This document shows, in pieces, positions 34,482 to 48,572 of a stretch of DNA of 64,000 bases. Under the pieces are notes generated by a model. That model was not told the origin of the DNA, searched no databases, and worked only from the letters and a program-made list of their open reading frames with translations. Every line of letters begins with the position of its first letter. Positions within the stretch are counted from its first letter, which is position 1. Position numbers and translations under genes: made by a program. The stretch lies in assembly GCA_029204225.1 (NCBI GenBank), contig CM055092.1, positions 68,999,614 to 69,063,613 of the forward strand, written 5' to 3'. The stretch comes from Diphasiastrum complanatum (Eukaryota > Streptophyta > Lycopodiopsida > Lycopodiales > Lycopodiaceae).

Positions 34482-35338
34482 CCCTCCCTTGAGCCAAACG
34501 TCCACTAGAGTCTGCAAAACAAATTGCTCACTGCATTATGTCCAAGAGCTATGCCAAGGATAATATCCTTCCCTGAAACTGCAAATGCATCCGCAAACTG
34601 CCTCATATTGAAGATATCACCTTACTTCTGCATCCAAGGAACCATCTTCTAAGATACCTATTCCAAGTTTAGCAGTCCTGCAACAACTTTCTGATTCCCA
34701 TAGAAGATAAAGTACATGCGCACAAAGTTATTACCAAGCATCTGCTTCGTCATAAGACTTTTCAACTACAACTATTAGGTTCACTTTCTCTTTTTCTTTA
34801 TCACTTTCAGTGGACTTCTTTGACTTAAGATCTTTGACTTCTTTGAGTTTCAGTAATGAAGCTATCATCATTTCTAATGACTGATTAGGCAAGTTTTTGA
34901 GTGTAAAAATGACATTACTTTACTCAGTCGGCATGCTATTCAATAGCATGGCCATAGCATCATCTTCTGGAACATTAGAACCAATTCCAGCAAGCTGATT
35001 CATTATTGACTTCATACGATTCACATGATTATTTAAGCTCATTCCACTTTCTAGCTTTAGAGCGAAAATTGTTGCTTAAGAAGAATTTTGTTTGAAATCA
35101 TTCAGATAATTGTTGATTGAAGTTCTTTTACTCATCTTGAATGATAGAAATCTTTTAGATTTAGAGATACAATGGGTAAAGCTTTGTCATCTTTTGTTTC
35201 CCAAGTGGTCAACAATTCATGTTCAACCAGTTTGCTATCAAACCGTTGATGTGTCATCCTCATCTTGAACTTCCACATGTGAAAGTCATCACCGTTGAAC
35301 TTATGAATCAGTCGAATCTCTAAGGTTGAGCCTTCCAT
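34482..35338 (-). pseudogene. Copia D gag only
   Basis: Translation begins at an ATG at 35338 (MEGSTLEIRLIHKFNGDDFH) and continues with MWKFKMRM, the usual copia gag start. After frame breaks it continues as SLNNHVNRMKSIMNQLAGIG and PEDDAMAMLLNSMP, then ASLLKLKEVK near 34850. No zinc knuckle, protease, integrase or RT follows before the polypurine tract at 34482. The internal region is thus about 0.9 kb, and the unit is either a deletion derivative or a gag-only non-autonomous element. Confidence 0.7.
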
Positions 35339-35396
35339 AATTAAAGAATAATCTAAGAATGGTAATAGTCATGAATTTAATTGATAATTTGAATCT

Positions 35397-35409
35397 GCTT
35401 TGATACCAC
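35397..35409 (-). other. Copia D primer binding site (complement)
   Basis: GCTTTGATACCAC differs by one base from the copia primer-site complement and is followed two bases later by the LTR start TGTTGGGG. Confidence 0.65.
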
Positions 35410-35411
35410 TT

Positions 35412-36200
35412 TGTTGGGGGGATAGGCTCGATAGCACAGTGGATCGTGGGCCCGAACTGAGCTCAAACAAGAAAAACAAAGAAATACTATAAGGATTGGA
35501 TTGAACTACTGAAATTCAGATAGTTACTTAGATCGTTCATTTGATTGGTAGAATATGTGGATAGGTGTCTTAGAAAACCATGAAGAGAGCAAAAAATTAG
35601 GTGTCTGTGTCGTGCTATCTTCGATTCAGATATTCTATGTCAATCAATGGAGCGATAATATCATATACAAAAAGAGAAAAAAAAAAAAAAAGAGAGCATT
35701 CAACAATGCCAATGCATGTAAATCAAAATAGGAAATCTATAGTTAAGATATTGTAATACAATGATTAGATCATGAAAAGGTGAATCTTATGACTGATAAT
35801 GGTTCACAGTAATTGTGTGCTAAGCATTGTGATCTTATTATGCTTATAATAGATGAAGAATCTTTCTATCTTGTTTAATTACTCTCACTTTCTCTCGATA
35901 TTTAATTCTAGAGAGTTAGATAGCCTGATACAATCGAGTTCTTACTTGGGCTCTAATTCTTACAACTCTTGCTTATTTTGATTTGTTGTGTATATATACA
36001 AAATTATAGAGATCGTGTCTAACATGTTCTTGTGAAAATGTGTTAAGTCCACAATATAGTGCTTACAAGATAACACTAAATAATCTAGTGTAAACTATAT
36101 AGTCTACAGATATAGAAATGGTTTTACCATTGTTAACGGTTTCAAGAGAGAGAAATCATAAAAGAAATAGTTCATGATTGCATTTCTAACTACACTATCA
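35412..36200 (-). repeat. Copia D 5' LTR (right boundary uncertain)
   Basis: It starts TGTTGGGGGGATAGGCTC next to the PBS. The start resembles that of the copia B LTR (TGTTGGGGAAATGATGGG), which suggests a related family. The far end is not resolved for lack of a second copy. An A-rich run lies at about 35674-35692. Confidence 0.45.
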
Positions 36201-39392
<3,192 letters not shown>

Positions 39393-40383
39393 TGTGAAGA
39401 ACTGTAAAACATATCTATCTTATGTATGTTGATTTTGGGGGTTCTACCCATGTAAATTGATTGTACATATCCAAGGTGTGTGAATTGAGCACATATCCTT
39501 GTAGATAGGACGAGTTTGAGTTAGGTGTATCAAGTTCCAATGACATGCATAAAGTCTAGTTGGTTTAGTATGACATGCAACAATGTTCACAATGTCTAGA
39601 TTGACATGCATGTAGATTTACACATAGAAATGGTCTAATATGACCTTGTAGGAACTCGAGCCATCATAAATGCATTGTGTCCTAAGTTTCCATTGTGACA
39701 TGCAATGCATGCAAATATAGTAATGGACACATGCATGTAGTTTTGTACATATCTAGTTGAGAAATTGACATTTGGAGAAAGTAGGTAGAAGCTAGGTGCA
39801 ATCTTTGCATGCAAGCTATTAGGTGTCATTATGGTAGTAGTTTACACTTGAATAGGTGTAGGGAATGCACTGAATGCTAGTAGTACCACGAATTTTGGCT
39901 CTCTTATATATGTACATATGGTTCTCATTCATTTCTAATGATGAATCAAGCTTTTGTAAGGTCATAATGTCAAAATTGGATCTCATGCTATTTTGCTTGT
40001 AATTGAATTCTCTCTCTAACTCGAGATTGATGTCTTCATCATACAATATTATGCTTGTGTACTTTCCCTATTTGTAAGGAATTAATGAAGCTTTGATCAG
40101 TAGCATTCTAGATTGTGCTCTAGTCTCAAATCTGTATGTAAATTGTAATATTGCTTTGCAGGTGATCTGTGTGCCACCATAAAGCATGGTAAAGATCATT
40201 CACAATATTGATGTGGTTCCCCACACGTGTGAAGTTGTTGGATTTTTCATAGAGTATCAGAGCCATACCATGCTTTGAATACTACTAACATCAGGTGTAT
40301 GAAAAATTTTGTGACAATTCAAGCTAGGAAGCTATTTAGCCTGTTCTGCTATCTTCTCGTGTGAAGTTGTTGGATTTTTCACA
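39393..40383 (+). repeat. Copia A 5' LTR
   Basis: It begins TGTGAAGAACTGTAAAACAT and ends GGATTTTTCACA just before the PBS (TG...CA ends, about 990 bp). Its first 180 bases recur at 56646-56831 after a polypurine tract, which proves the LTR identity and the plus orientation. The 3' portion includes part of a 132-bp tandem duplication. Confidence 0.82.
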
Positions 40384-40489
40384 TGGTATCAGAGCCATAC
40401 CATGATTTGAATGCTACTAACATCAGGTGTATGAAGAATTTTGTGACAACTCAAGCTAGGAAGCTGTTTAGTACTTTTCTGCTATCTTC
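40226..40489 (+). repeat. 132-bp tandem duplication across the LTR/PBS junction
   Basis: Copy 1 is 40226-40357 and copy 2 is 40358-40489. Both begin CGTGTGAAGTTGTTGGATTT and include the LTR end, the primer site and the leader. Copy 1 has a mutated site (GAGTATCAGAGCC). Copy 2 has the perfect one. Confidence 0.85.
40384..40396 (+). other. Copia A primer binding site
   Basis: TGGTATCAGAGCC is a perfect initiator-tRNA-Met-type copia site directly after the LTR end CACA. Confidence 0.85.
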
Positions 40490-40740
40490 TCTTGAACAAT
40501 TTTTGGATGAATGAGGTTAGAACTAATATTTTCAGTCCAGAATACAGATTGTATGGAATTCTAACTTTGCACACGTGTGAAGACCAGAATACTTCATTTC
40601 ATTCTATCTCCTTGATGTTAGATCCAAAGTAGTGACATTATAGCTTGTTGGAAAGCTAGAAGAGTCTACTTTCCATTGCAATCAGTTCCAAATCAATCTG
40701 ATGACCTAGTAGGAGAGTTGATGAAAGTGCTTGAAGTTTG

Positions 40741-42050
40741 ATCTTCATAGAGAGATAGCATGCATAGGTGATACTCTAGAGAACAGTCAACTCTTCAAGT
40801 AGTCCTTAATGGACTTATAGAAGAGTATTCAAATTCTGTGCAAACTTATGCTATCAAGGAAGAGCTAACATCTATGGAGGCTCTACATGATGTTCTTATT
40901 GCTGAAGAAAGCAGCAAAAGAACAAGATGTTGAAGATCAACACACTAGCTCCAATAGTTCCCATCTTCCTAATTAATTCTCAAGCCTTCACCAAGAACAA
41001 ATCAAAGGACAAAGACCAAGGAGGAGTAGAATATGATTCAACTCATTCTTCTAACTTCAAGAAGAAAACTCAAGAAGATCAAGCCAATTATATCATAGAA
41101 GATTCACATGCAAGTTGTGGAGAGGCATCTCTCATGATGTGTAGCTTCTCCTCTTTACCCTTTAATGATGTATCTTGGTATATTGATAGTGGTGCGTCAT
41201 CAAACATGAGTTGCACTTAAAGTTCTTTTTTTCTCTAGAACCTTTTCAAGTAATATACACAGCTATTGGTGATGCATGTTCAATTGAAGGAGTTGGAATT
41301 TGTTCCTTGAATCTTGCATCTTCTATGAGTTTATCACTTTCCAATGTACTTTATGTTCCTAATCTCACAAAGAATGTGATTAGTGTTGGAAAGTTATGTG
41401 ATGATGGTTTTGAAGTGGAATTCAATGTCAATAATTGTTTTATAAAGAAAGGTGATGAGATCCTAGCAAGTGGATCTAGATATGGAGTCATTTTCAAGTT
41501 AGATGTGCATGAGAATGCAAGTACTTGTGATTTTGCATTGATGACTTGTGTTTCCAAGGAGGAAGTATGGCATAGGAGATTGCATGTTTCCAATTTCAGA
41601 TCTATGTCTTCAATAGTCAAGGAGATCAAGCCAAGAGTGGCTTATTCTATGGCAAAATAACATATGGATCCATATTTGATGTCTTCTACCAAGACTAAAC
41701 ATCCTATGGAGTTAGAACACTTGGATGTTGACCTTTCTTCATCGACAAGCAAGGAAGTTGCCTCTTGCTTTTCTACTCTTATTGATGGTTTCACAAGTAA
41801 CCAATGGCTATGTCTTGTCTCTTCAAGTTTCATGGTGCATGTGTATTTTCCATCATGCAAAGCTTTTTGGAGTTATGGAGCTATTGGAAGGATTGCACTA
41901 TATGGAGTCTTGTTCAACTATAAGCCTAAGGTTGTGTACCTTAGTGTTCTTGAAGGTTATTGCTTTGCATTTGGTTTTTTGGAAGAAAAGAAGGATGGAG
42001 TTGTGAGGAGGAGTATCCTCAACATGCATACCCAAGAAGATCTTCATTGA
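40741..42050 (+). pseudogene. Copia A gag-protease-integrase remnant
   Basis: Gag: DLHREIACIGDTLE at about 40741 and, in another frame, VLNGLIEEYSNSVQTYAIKE to about 40918. Protease: SWYIDSGASSNM at about 41173-41209, cut by a stop at 41218. Pre-integrase: VGICSLNLASS, NVLYVPNLTKNVISVGKL and EVWHRRLHVSN, in which the LGH motif is altered. A degraded integrase C-terminus follows (YKPKVVYLSVLEGYCFAF, 41910-41970). The catalytic integrase core is not recognisable and the remnant ends near 42050. No RT is found anywhere in this element. Confidence 0.82.
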
Positions 42051-42444
42051 ACAAGGCCGAGACCTTGTTGTTCTTATGTTATGGAAAAGAAAGGATAAGT
42101 AAAGGTAACATTGTCTCAATTAATTTTGGACTTTCTCAAAATCCATCAAAATTGGGAAAGAGAATTTTGAAATAGAATTTAATCACAAAATGACTGAAAA
42201 CTTTGACAATCACTCTACATAGTTGAAGGATGCCATCAAACATCACATATACATATCATATATTCGAATCAATGCTGCTTAATCAAAAAAGAAATGTGCA
42301 ATGATAGTTTTCAAAATATATGTATCTATTGTCTATCAAAAAAGAGCGGTAACAACCCTTACCGCTTGAGGTAATGACTATATATTTGCCTTTTTGGTTT
42401 AGACATAACGGTCATTGCAAACTTAACTATGTATGTAAACCTGT
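42051..42444. other. Junction region with a small hairpin
   Basis: This region lies between the last copia A homology and the unknown minus-strand gene. AGCGGTAA and TTACCGCT at 42344-42365 form an 8-bp perfect hairpin. No terminal inverted repeat shared with the 55-kb side was found. Confidence 0.35.
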
Positions 42445-45392
42445 TTAGATATCTAACTCTACATATTCGTCACCCCCTTCAGATTTATCTAGATCAAGAT
42501 CTTCGTCTTTTGAAAAATCCGAAGAATCTGTGTTTGAAGGTGATTCTAAGGTGTTATGGAACTCCAAGTACGCTTTCATTTGTTTTACATTTTTTGCACT
42601 GTCGATAACTATTAAATTTCTTCCAAAGTTATTCAGGAGCGGTGCTACACAGTAAGACATTCTATAAAGACACACAGACCAACTTGGAGCAGAGAATGAT
42701 TCAATAATATTGCTAACATTGGGCCAATGTTCTGCTCTCTTTTTGTGAACGGGTTTACAAGTCACAAAACTATTAGAAGATTTTCCATTGTCGCTGAAGC
42801 ATAGGGTTAACAATTTAAGTTTGTTATGCACACATCCAGCAACATCATTTGGGGAATCTGAGCTATATAAGACAAACAACATTGGCTGCTAGGTTTTGAA
42901 TAGACAAATTGCCCTGCTTCAATGGATTTGTGAGCTCGTAATTACCTTCAAAGGCCTTGCACTTTAAATCTTTCATTTTGTGAATGCTTGTCTTTACTCC
43001 CTCTTTCATATCTTGTTCTAATAACAAGATGACAGCACAAAGTTTATGTTGTGTCATGAGGGTTGCCATGCAATGCCGCACCATTGACATGATATAGGAC
43101 TCCTCCAAAGAATCTATATTATCAAATATAGACAAGGTTGGTTGTTCCCACGAGGACTATGGAACACTCATAGAATTAGATTCTTCTACACTGCAGCAAA
43201 TGGCTTCTTCGCCTTTGGAATTCCTGACTTTACAAAAGAACCTCCATCTTGTACTAGAGGTGTTGGCACCTGCTTCAAAAATATTTGTGGCCAAATATCT
43301 TTCCTTCAATTTATTTACGATTAATTTTAAGGATGAAGGAATATCACCAACCAAGGTGGATATGGTTCTGTTGCTCGCACCAGTCATTGCCCGCATCCAA
43401 TCGTTGGCAAACCTTTTATTGATAGATTTAGAAAGCAATTTAACATTTTCTTTGTCATACTCCACATTTGGCGGTAGGTTGTTTTCCAAAGAGAGTAGAT
43501 ACTTTACAATATTGAGAGCACAACTTTCACGTACAAGTGAAGTCACGCCCTCCTTGATGTGCCTATCTTTATTTTTTTTCCAAAATATAGCTCCCCATTT
43601 ACTAACTTTTTAATATGTGATCACAAAGATGGTTTGGCACATATCTCAAAGAATGAAAATAATTCCGATGACAATTAATATGTGCCAAACCATCTTTGTG
43701 ATCACATATTAAAAAGTTAGTAAAAGGGGAGCTGTATTTTGGAAAAAAAATAAAGATAGGCACAAAGAATCTAATTGTCATCGGAATTATTTTCATTCTT
43801 TTACCAGATATAATTGTTGGCTCTTCATAAGAAATTTGGTTTGCATAGTAAAATTTCATAACATCCAAAAAGTTTTTGAATGTCTCATCAGATCGTAGGA
43901 GAATTCGCGTGTATTTCTCAAACTTGTCATACAAGCTTTTGAGGGCCACCTTTCTTGACAGTGTCCCAGTTATCTCACTGCCAAGTACCCCTCTCAATCC
44001 GAGATAGAATTTGCACATTCTCTTTCTTTGTTCAGGAGAGTTTGAGGACCTTGATATATCTTGGTCATTCACATTCGACCCAAAGAGCGCGTCCATGTTC
44101 CATGATCTCCGCCAAGGTGCTATTCTTTCTCTTATTTTTCAGTTCAAAATTCAATTTGTCAAATTCCAAAATCTAGCGACTCTGATCTCAGAAAATGTAG
44201 ATTCTTAAGAGCATGGACAAATCTAAACCGTGACTCAAAAGTAGCTGGTAATAATCTTCGTGTTCTTAATGCTTCAACAACAACCTCGTTGCAAGCACAA
44301 CAAAAGTGTTGACCATCAATCAATTCAAAGCGACAGTTTTCCAGAAACCGATTTTTAGCTAGACCATCTAACTTCGAGCCTGGTGCTAAATCATCTTCCT
44401 TTTGGATATCTATCAGCATATACCTTTTTATTATTCTCCATATCCCATGTTTGAAATTTTTTGAAGGCCTCAAAATATTCAGGATTGTCAAATTGAACAG
44501 TCGTTTCGACACTTTCCTGGTAATATATGGGCCTCAAAGTAATGTTGATGGAGGTTGGTGGTGGACCTTGAGGTGTACTCAGAGATTGGAAAAGTTGTTC
44601 ATCAACCGCAAACATATCCAACATCATCTATAGAAAAGCAGTCTAAGTTGACATTTGTGTCGCCTTCAAATTCGTCCACGTCGACAATGTTCTTGATCTG
44701 ATCCGGAGCTTGCATAACTTGTCCTCGAAAACACTATAACATGGGGCTCCAACAGTTGCTTCCTTGCCCTTCTAATAGGTCTTGCTGCTTTCCGCCATGT
44801 TGAATATCCGTGCTTTCCCTGCATACAGATGGTCTTTTTTTTGTAGCCTTGACTTTTCTTCTTGATGAGCATGGATTCTGTTCTGACACAAAAGGAACAA
44901 TATCAAGACAAGCGACTTCTTCGACTTCCATGTCTTCTTCCAATGGACCAACTTCAAGGCCAACAACCTCTCCAACTTCCTTGTCTTTATCCAATGAAGG
45001 ATCCTCCAATCTGTCATGTAATTCTGGCGATGTACCCAAAGTTGAGAGAATTGAAGAGACCATTGAAGAGCCTCCAGAAAGATTTCTTCATTCGTATTGT
45101 TCAAGCTCTCATATTCGCTAGCTAGAGAGAACATGCCACTCGCCAACTGTCCTTCAAAATTTAAACTGACCATATTTTCATCTTGACTTTTAGGGAGGAC
45201 AGTGAAATGCATGAGGTCTTCACATGAAAGAATAACATGATGCTCAGTTCCATCTCGAGTTTGTGTCATAAACTCTATGTGATCGAAATCAATTTCGTTG
45301 TGAAAATAGATCCCTCGAAATAAACCAAGGGACTGAATATCATCGTCCATAATGAATGTGGGATCACCTATAGATTTTTTCGAAACCACCAC
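42445..45392 (-). pseudogene. Unrecognised multi-segment gene, minus strand
   Basis: I do not recognise the family. Consecutive minus-strand frames read like one protein or spliced gene: 45392-45070 (MDDDIQSLGLFRGIYFHNEI), 45063-44734 acidic with a basic end, 44627-44391 (FAVDEQLFQSLSTPQGPPPT), 44512-44159 (two Cys: CCAC), 44096-43760, 43546-43157 (ANDWMRAMTGASNRTISTLV), 43135-42863 (YIMSMVRHCMATLMTQHKLC) and 42882-42445, ending in an Asp/Glu-rich tail. Composition is protein-like throughout, with no retrotransposon motif. An inverted duplication at 43561-43802 disrupts it, so this copy is damaged. It faces away from the plus-strand gene at 52.8-55.1 kb across the palindrome satellite. It may be a captured host gene or the second gene of a DNA transposon. 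Confidence 0.45.
43561..43802. repeat. Interlocked inverted duplication (order X-Y-X'-Y')
   Basis: X (43561-43644) is repeated in reverse complement at 43678-43760, nearly perfectly over 83 bp. Y between them (43648-43677) is also repeated in reverse complement at 43772-43802. The order X, Y, X', Y' is not a simple hairpin. The minus-strand gene reads on into the next segment through X, and reads from the preceding segment into Y'. Confidence 0.88.
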
Positions 45393-46079
45393 AAATGCTT
45401 TAACATGAGTTTCAGAAGAGCTTGGTTTTGTTGAAATCTTCCAAGCCCTCGTAAAAAATAGAAGACTTGATTTCTCTGAAAGTCTAAATACAGTCTCATC
45501 AGCAACATAGAAAGCCTGGCCAAATTGCAGTCATTTCAACTTTAGTTAGTGCACTATAAATGGTGTTTTGTTATTCTGAAAAAAAAAATCTATTGATTCC
45601 TACATTTTTTTGATTTTTAATATATTGTGGAGAAATCCATCCGTCGCGGCGGATGGCTTCCTACACTTTTTTTTTGTTTTTTAAAAAAAAAAATTTGTTG
45701 ACAAAAATATTTCTAATTTTTTTTTCTATTTTTTCAAAACAAAAATTGTGGAGTAAGTCATCTGTCGTGGCGGATGGCTTCCTACATTTTCTTTTTTGAA
45801 AAAACATTTTGCTTATTCTCAGAAAATGTAGAAATGAAACTTCTTACCATTTTGTAAAGAGTAAAAATCAGTGGATGAATGAAATTTCGAAGTTCATTGA
45901 TATCAAACTAGATAATCTTGAAAGCAAACGAAAATCTAGAATGGAGACTCCCTATATTTATGTTTTTTTCATTCTATCATTTCTCATAATTGCTTATGGC
46001 ATTAACCATATGACATGTATCAGATTGACACTAATAAAAAGCTCTCTCTATTTTTTTGCTTATTCTAAAAAAATTGTGG

Positions 46080-47680
46080 AGGAAGTGACAGATGGCTCCC
46101 CGAAAATCCTCAAAAATTCTCAAAAATCTCGAATATCTAGAAAAAACGCGAAGCCATCCGCCGTGGTGGATGGCTTCTCGAAAATCCCGAAAAGCCCAAA
46201 AAATCTTCAAAACTAACGAAGATTCTGAAATGATTTCCGAATCCGCGGAGATATTTTCGGAACAGAAGCAAAAAAAATCGTGAAAAGATCACGAATTGAT
46301 TTCGCAGATCCTAAAAAGATCCCGAAAGATCCCGCAAAATAGAAGCCAAAAATATTTCAAAAAATTTCGAATTAATTCCGCGGATTCCGAAAAGATCTTG
46401 AATTGATCTCGCGCATCCCGAAAAGATCCCGAAAAAATCAGAAGGGCACGAAAAAAGATCCCGAATTCTGGAGGAAGCCACGAAAAATTTCCGGATTTTG
46501 GAGACAGACATCCAGAAAAATTTCAAAAATCTGTGAAAAATTTTTGGAGAAAGACATCCGCCGCGGTGGATGGATTCCCGAAAAGATTCTGAATTCTATA
46601 GAAAGCCACAATCTCGAAAATTTGCACCCCAAAAAGATCTAGAGGAAGACATTCCGAAAAGAGGCAGACATTCTGAAAAGATTTCGAAAAGATTCAAAAA
46701 AAATTCAAATTCGCAGAGATCATTTCAAAAAAGATCCCAAATTGTTCCCGCAGATCCCGAAAAGATCTCGCAAAGATCCCGAAAAGAGGCAGAGATCCCC
46801 AAAAAATCCCAAAAATCCACGGAAAGATCACGAAAAAATTTACGAAGCTTGGAAAAAGCCACGAAAATCCACGAAGCCACGAAAAAGATCCCGAATTCTA
46901 GAGACAGACAATCCGAAAAGATTTCGAAAAGAGACAAACATCCCAAAAAGATCTCGAAAAATCGTGAAAATCCGCGAAGAAATTCTAGAGGAAGACATCT
47001 GCCATGGCGGATGGCTTCTTGAAAAGATTCCGAATTCTACAGGAAGCCACAAAAAATCTCGAAAATCCGCTCCCTGAAAAGATCCCAAAAAGTTTTCAAA
47101 AAGATTCCAAAAATTTTTGAATCCGCGGAGATCTTTTTAGAAAAGATGTCGAAAAGATCTCAAAAGGATCTCAAATTTATTCCGCGGATTTCAAAAAGGT
47201 CTTGCGGATCCCGAAAAGATCCCGCAAAAATTCTAATCCGCAAAGATTCGGTAAAGAGACGAACATCCCGAAAAGAGGCAGACATCCCGAAAATCTGCGA
47301 AAAGCCACTGCAAATGGCTTCCGAAAAATCCCCGAAAATTCTCGAAAGTCCACAAAGACCACGAAAATCCAGAAAGCAACATAACAATTCTGGAGGAAGC
47401 CATCCACCACAGAGAATGGCTTCCCGAAAAGTTTTCGAAAAGATACTAAATTCAACGAAGATCACCCCTCGAAAAAGTTTTGAATCCGCGAAGAAATCCT
47501 AAAAGATCCTGAAAAATCTCGAAAATCCGCAAAGAGCGCGAAGATCTCAAAAAGACATCCGCCGCGGCGAATGGCTTCCCAAAAATCCCGAAAAAATCCA
47601 TGGTAATCCCTGATAAAAAAAACCCGAATATATTTCGAAAAAATCCCGAAAATCCGAGGACTGCTCCAAGGATAGAAAAT
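46080..47680. repeat. Degenerate GATCCCGAAAA tandem repeats
   Basis: An approximately 11-bp unit (AAAAGATCCCG and variants) is repeated dozens of times, broken by the 20-bp palindromes. Because the unit rarely forms stops, several frames stay open for 100-150 codons, giving Lys/Arg-rich peptides on the plus strand and Phe/Arg-rich ones on the minus strand. These are not genes. Shorter stretches recur at 49120-49680 and 50440-51000. Confidence 0.85.
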
Positions 47681-47902
47681 CAGCTTCCATGTTGAAAGAA
47701 CGGGATGATGGCCATTGTCACTTGAGCTGAGGAGCACAAAAGAATCTTCTCACAACAACAGCAGCTGACAATGCCATTTGCAATCAACAAAAGTGCCTTG
47801 ACCCTCTCTTCTATCAAACAAAAAAAGAGACTAAGCATCCATGTAATATTTATGGAGTTTATTCAGATTAACAATAGGACTTAAACAATGAAATAAATGA
47901 GA

Positions 47903-48295
47903 AACCTATGGTATGGATTGACGTGCTGTACACAAACTAATTGATGAGCAAGCAAGGATTGATGAGCTGTACACAAACAAGAGAAAAATGAAAAACGTAG
48001 CTTGGCTTTGTGAAGACATGGATTGATGAGCTGGACACAAACTGAGAATCATAGACAAGGATTGATGAGCTATACACAAACAAGAGAAAAATGAAAAACG
48101 TAGTTTGGCTTTGTGAACTGTATTGAAATAGGAAATGAAAACATGGATTGATGAGCTGTACACAAACTAAGAGTCGCAGGCAAAGATTGATGAGTTATAA
48201 ACAAACAAAAGAAAAATGAAAAATGTAAATATGGCTTGATGAGCTGTACATAACTAAGAAACACAGTCATGGATTAATGAGTTGTACACTATTTA
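47903..48295. repeat. Minisatellite with GATTGATGAGCTGTACACAAA unit
   Basis: About eight imperfect copies of a unit centred on ATTGATGAGCTGTACACAAA occur at 45-60-base spacing. They alternate between a form followed by AACAAGAGAAAAATGAAAAA and one followed by CTAAGA. The higher-order unit is about 110-120 bp. The minus-strand ORFs across it are by-products. Confidence 0.85.
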
Positions 48296-48572
48296 GGAAT
48301 ACTATATAAGCTGATCCATTTCAATCCATGTTATTTAATCCAAACTTGTATTTGAGAGGCTTTTGTTCAAGTAGTTGCAGATCATTTTTAGAGGTCGTTT
48401 TTTATTCTCATTTACCTGATGTATATGTATTTTTGAAAATCTGTTGAGGAAGGAATAGCCATGAGGTTAGGACAGCTTGGAGAGGGATTCAAGCCCCCCA
48501 AAAGGCTTTCAAATCCTCGAATAATGACAACTTAGGAAGGGGATTTAAGACTCTTCAAAAAAACGGTTGAAA

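Noticed and set aside
42344-42365. AGCGGTAA/TTACCGCT hairpin as a transposon terminus or terminator
   Set aside because: Only 8 bp, no matching partner at the other end of the block, and no target duplication seen.
46092-47502. Long open frames on both strands in the 46-47.5 kb satellite (Lys/Arg-rich and Phe/Arg-rich proteins)
   Set aside because: The 11-bp GATCCCGAAAA unit rarely makes stops in any frame, so overlapping frames are open at once. They are repeat artefacts, not genes.
47876-48300. Possible CRISPR-like array because of regularly spaced ATTGATGAGCTGTACACAAA copies
   Set aside because: Spacers are themselves repeats of each other and the context is a plant genome; it is a minisatellite.
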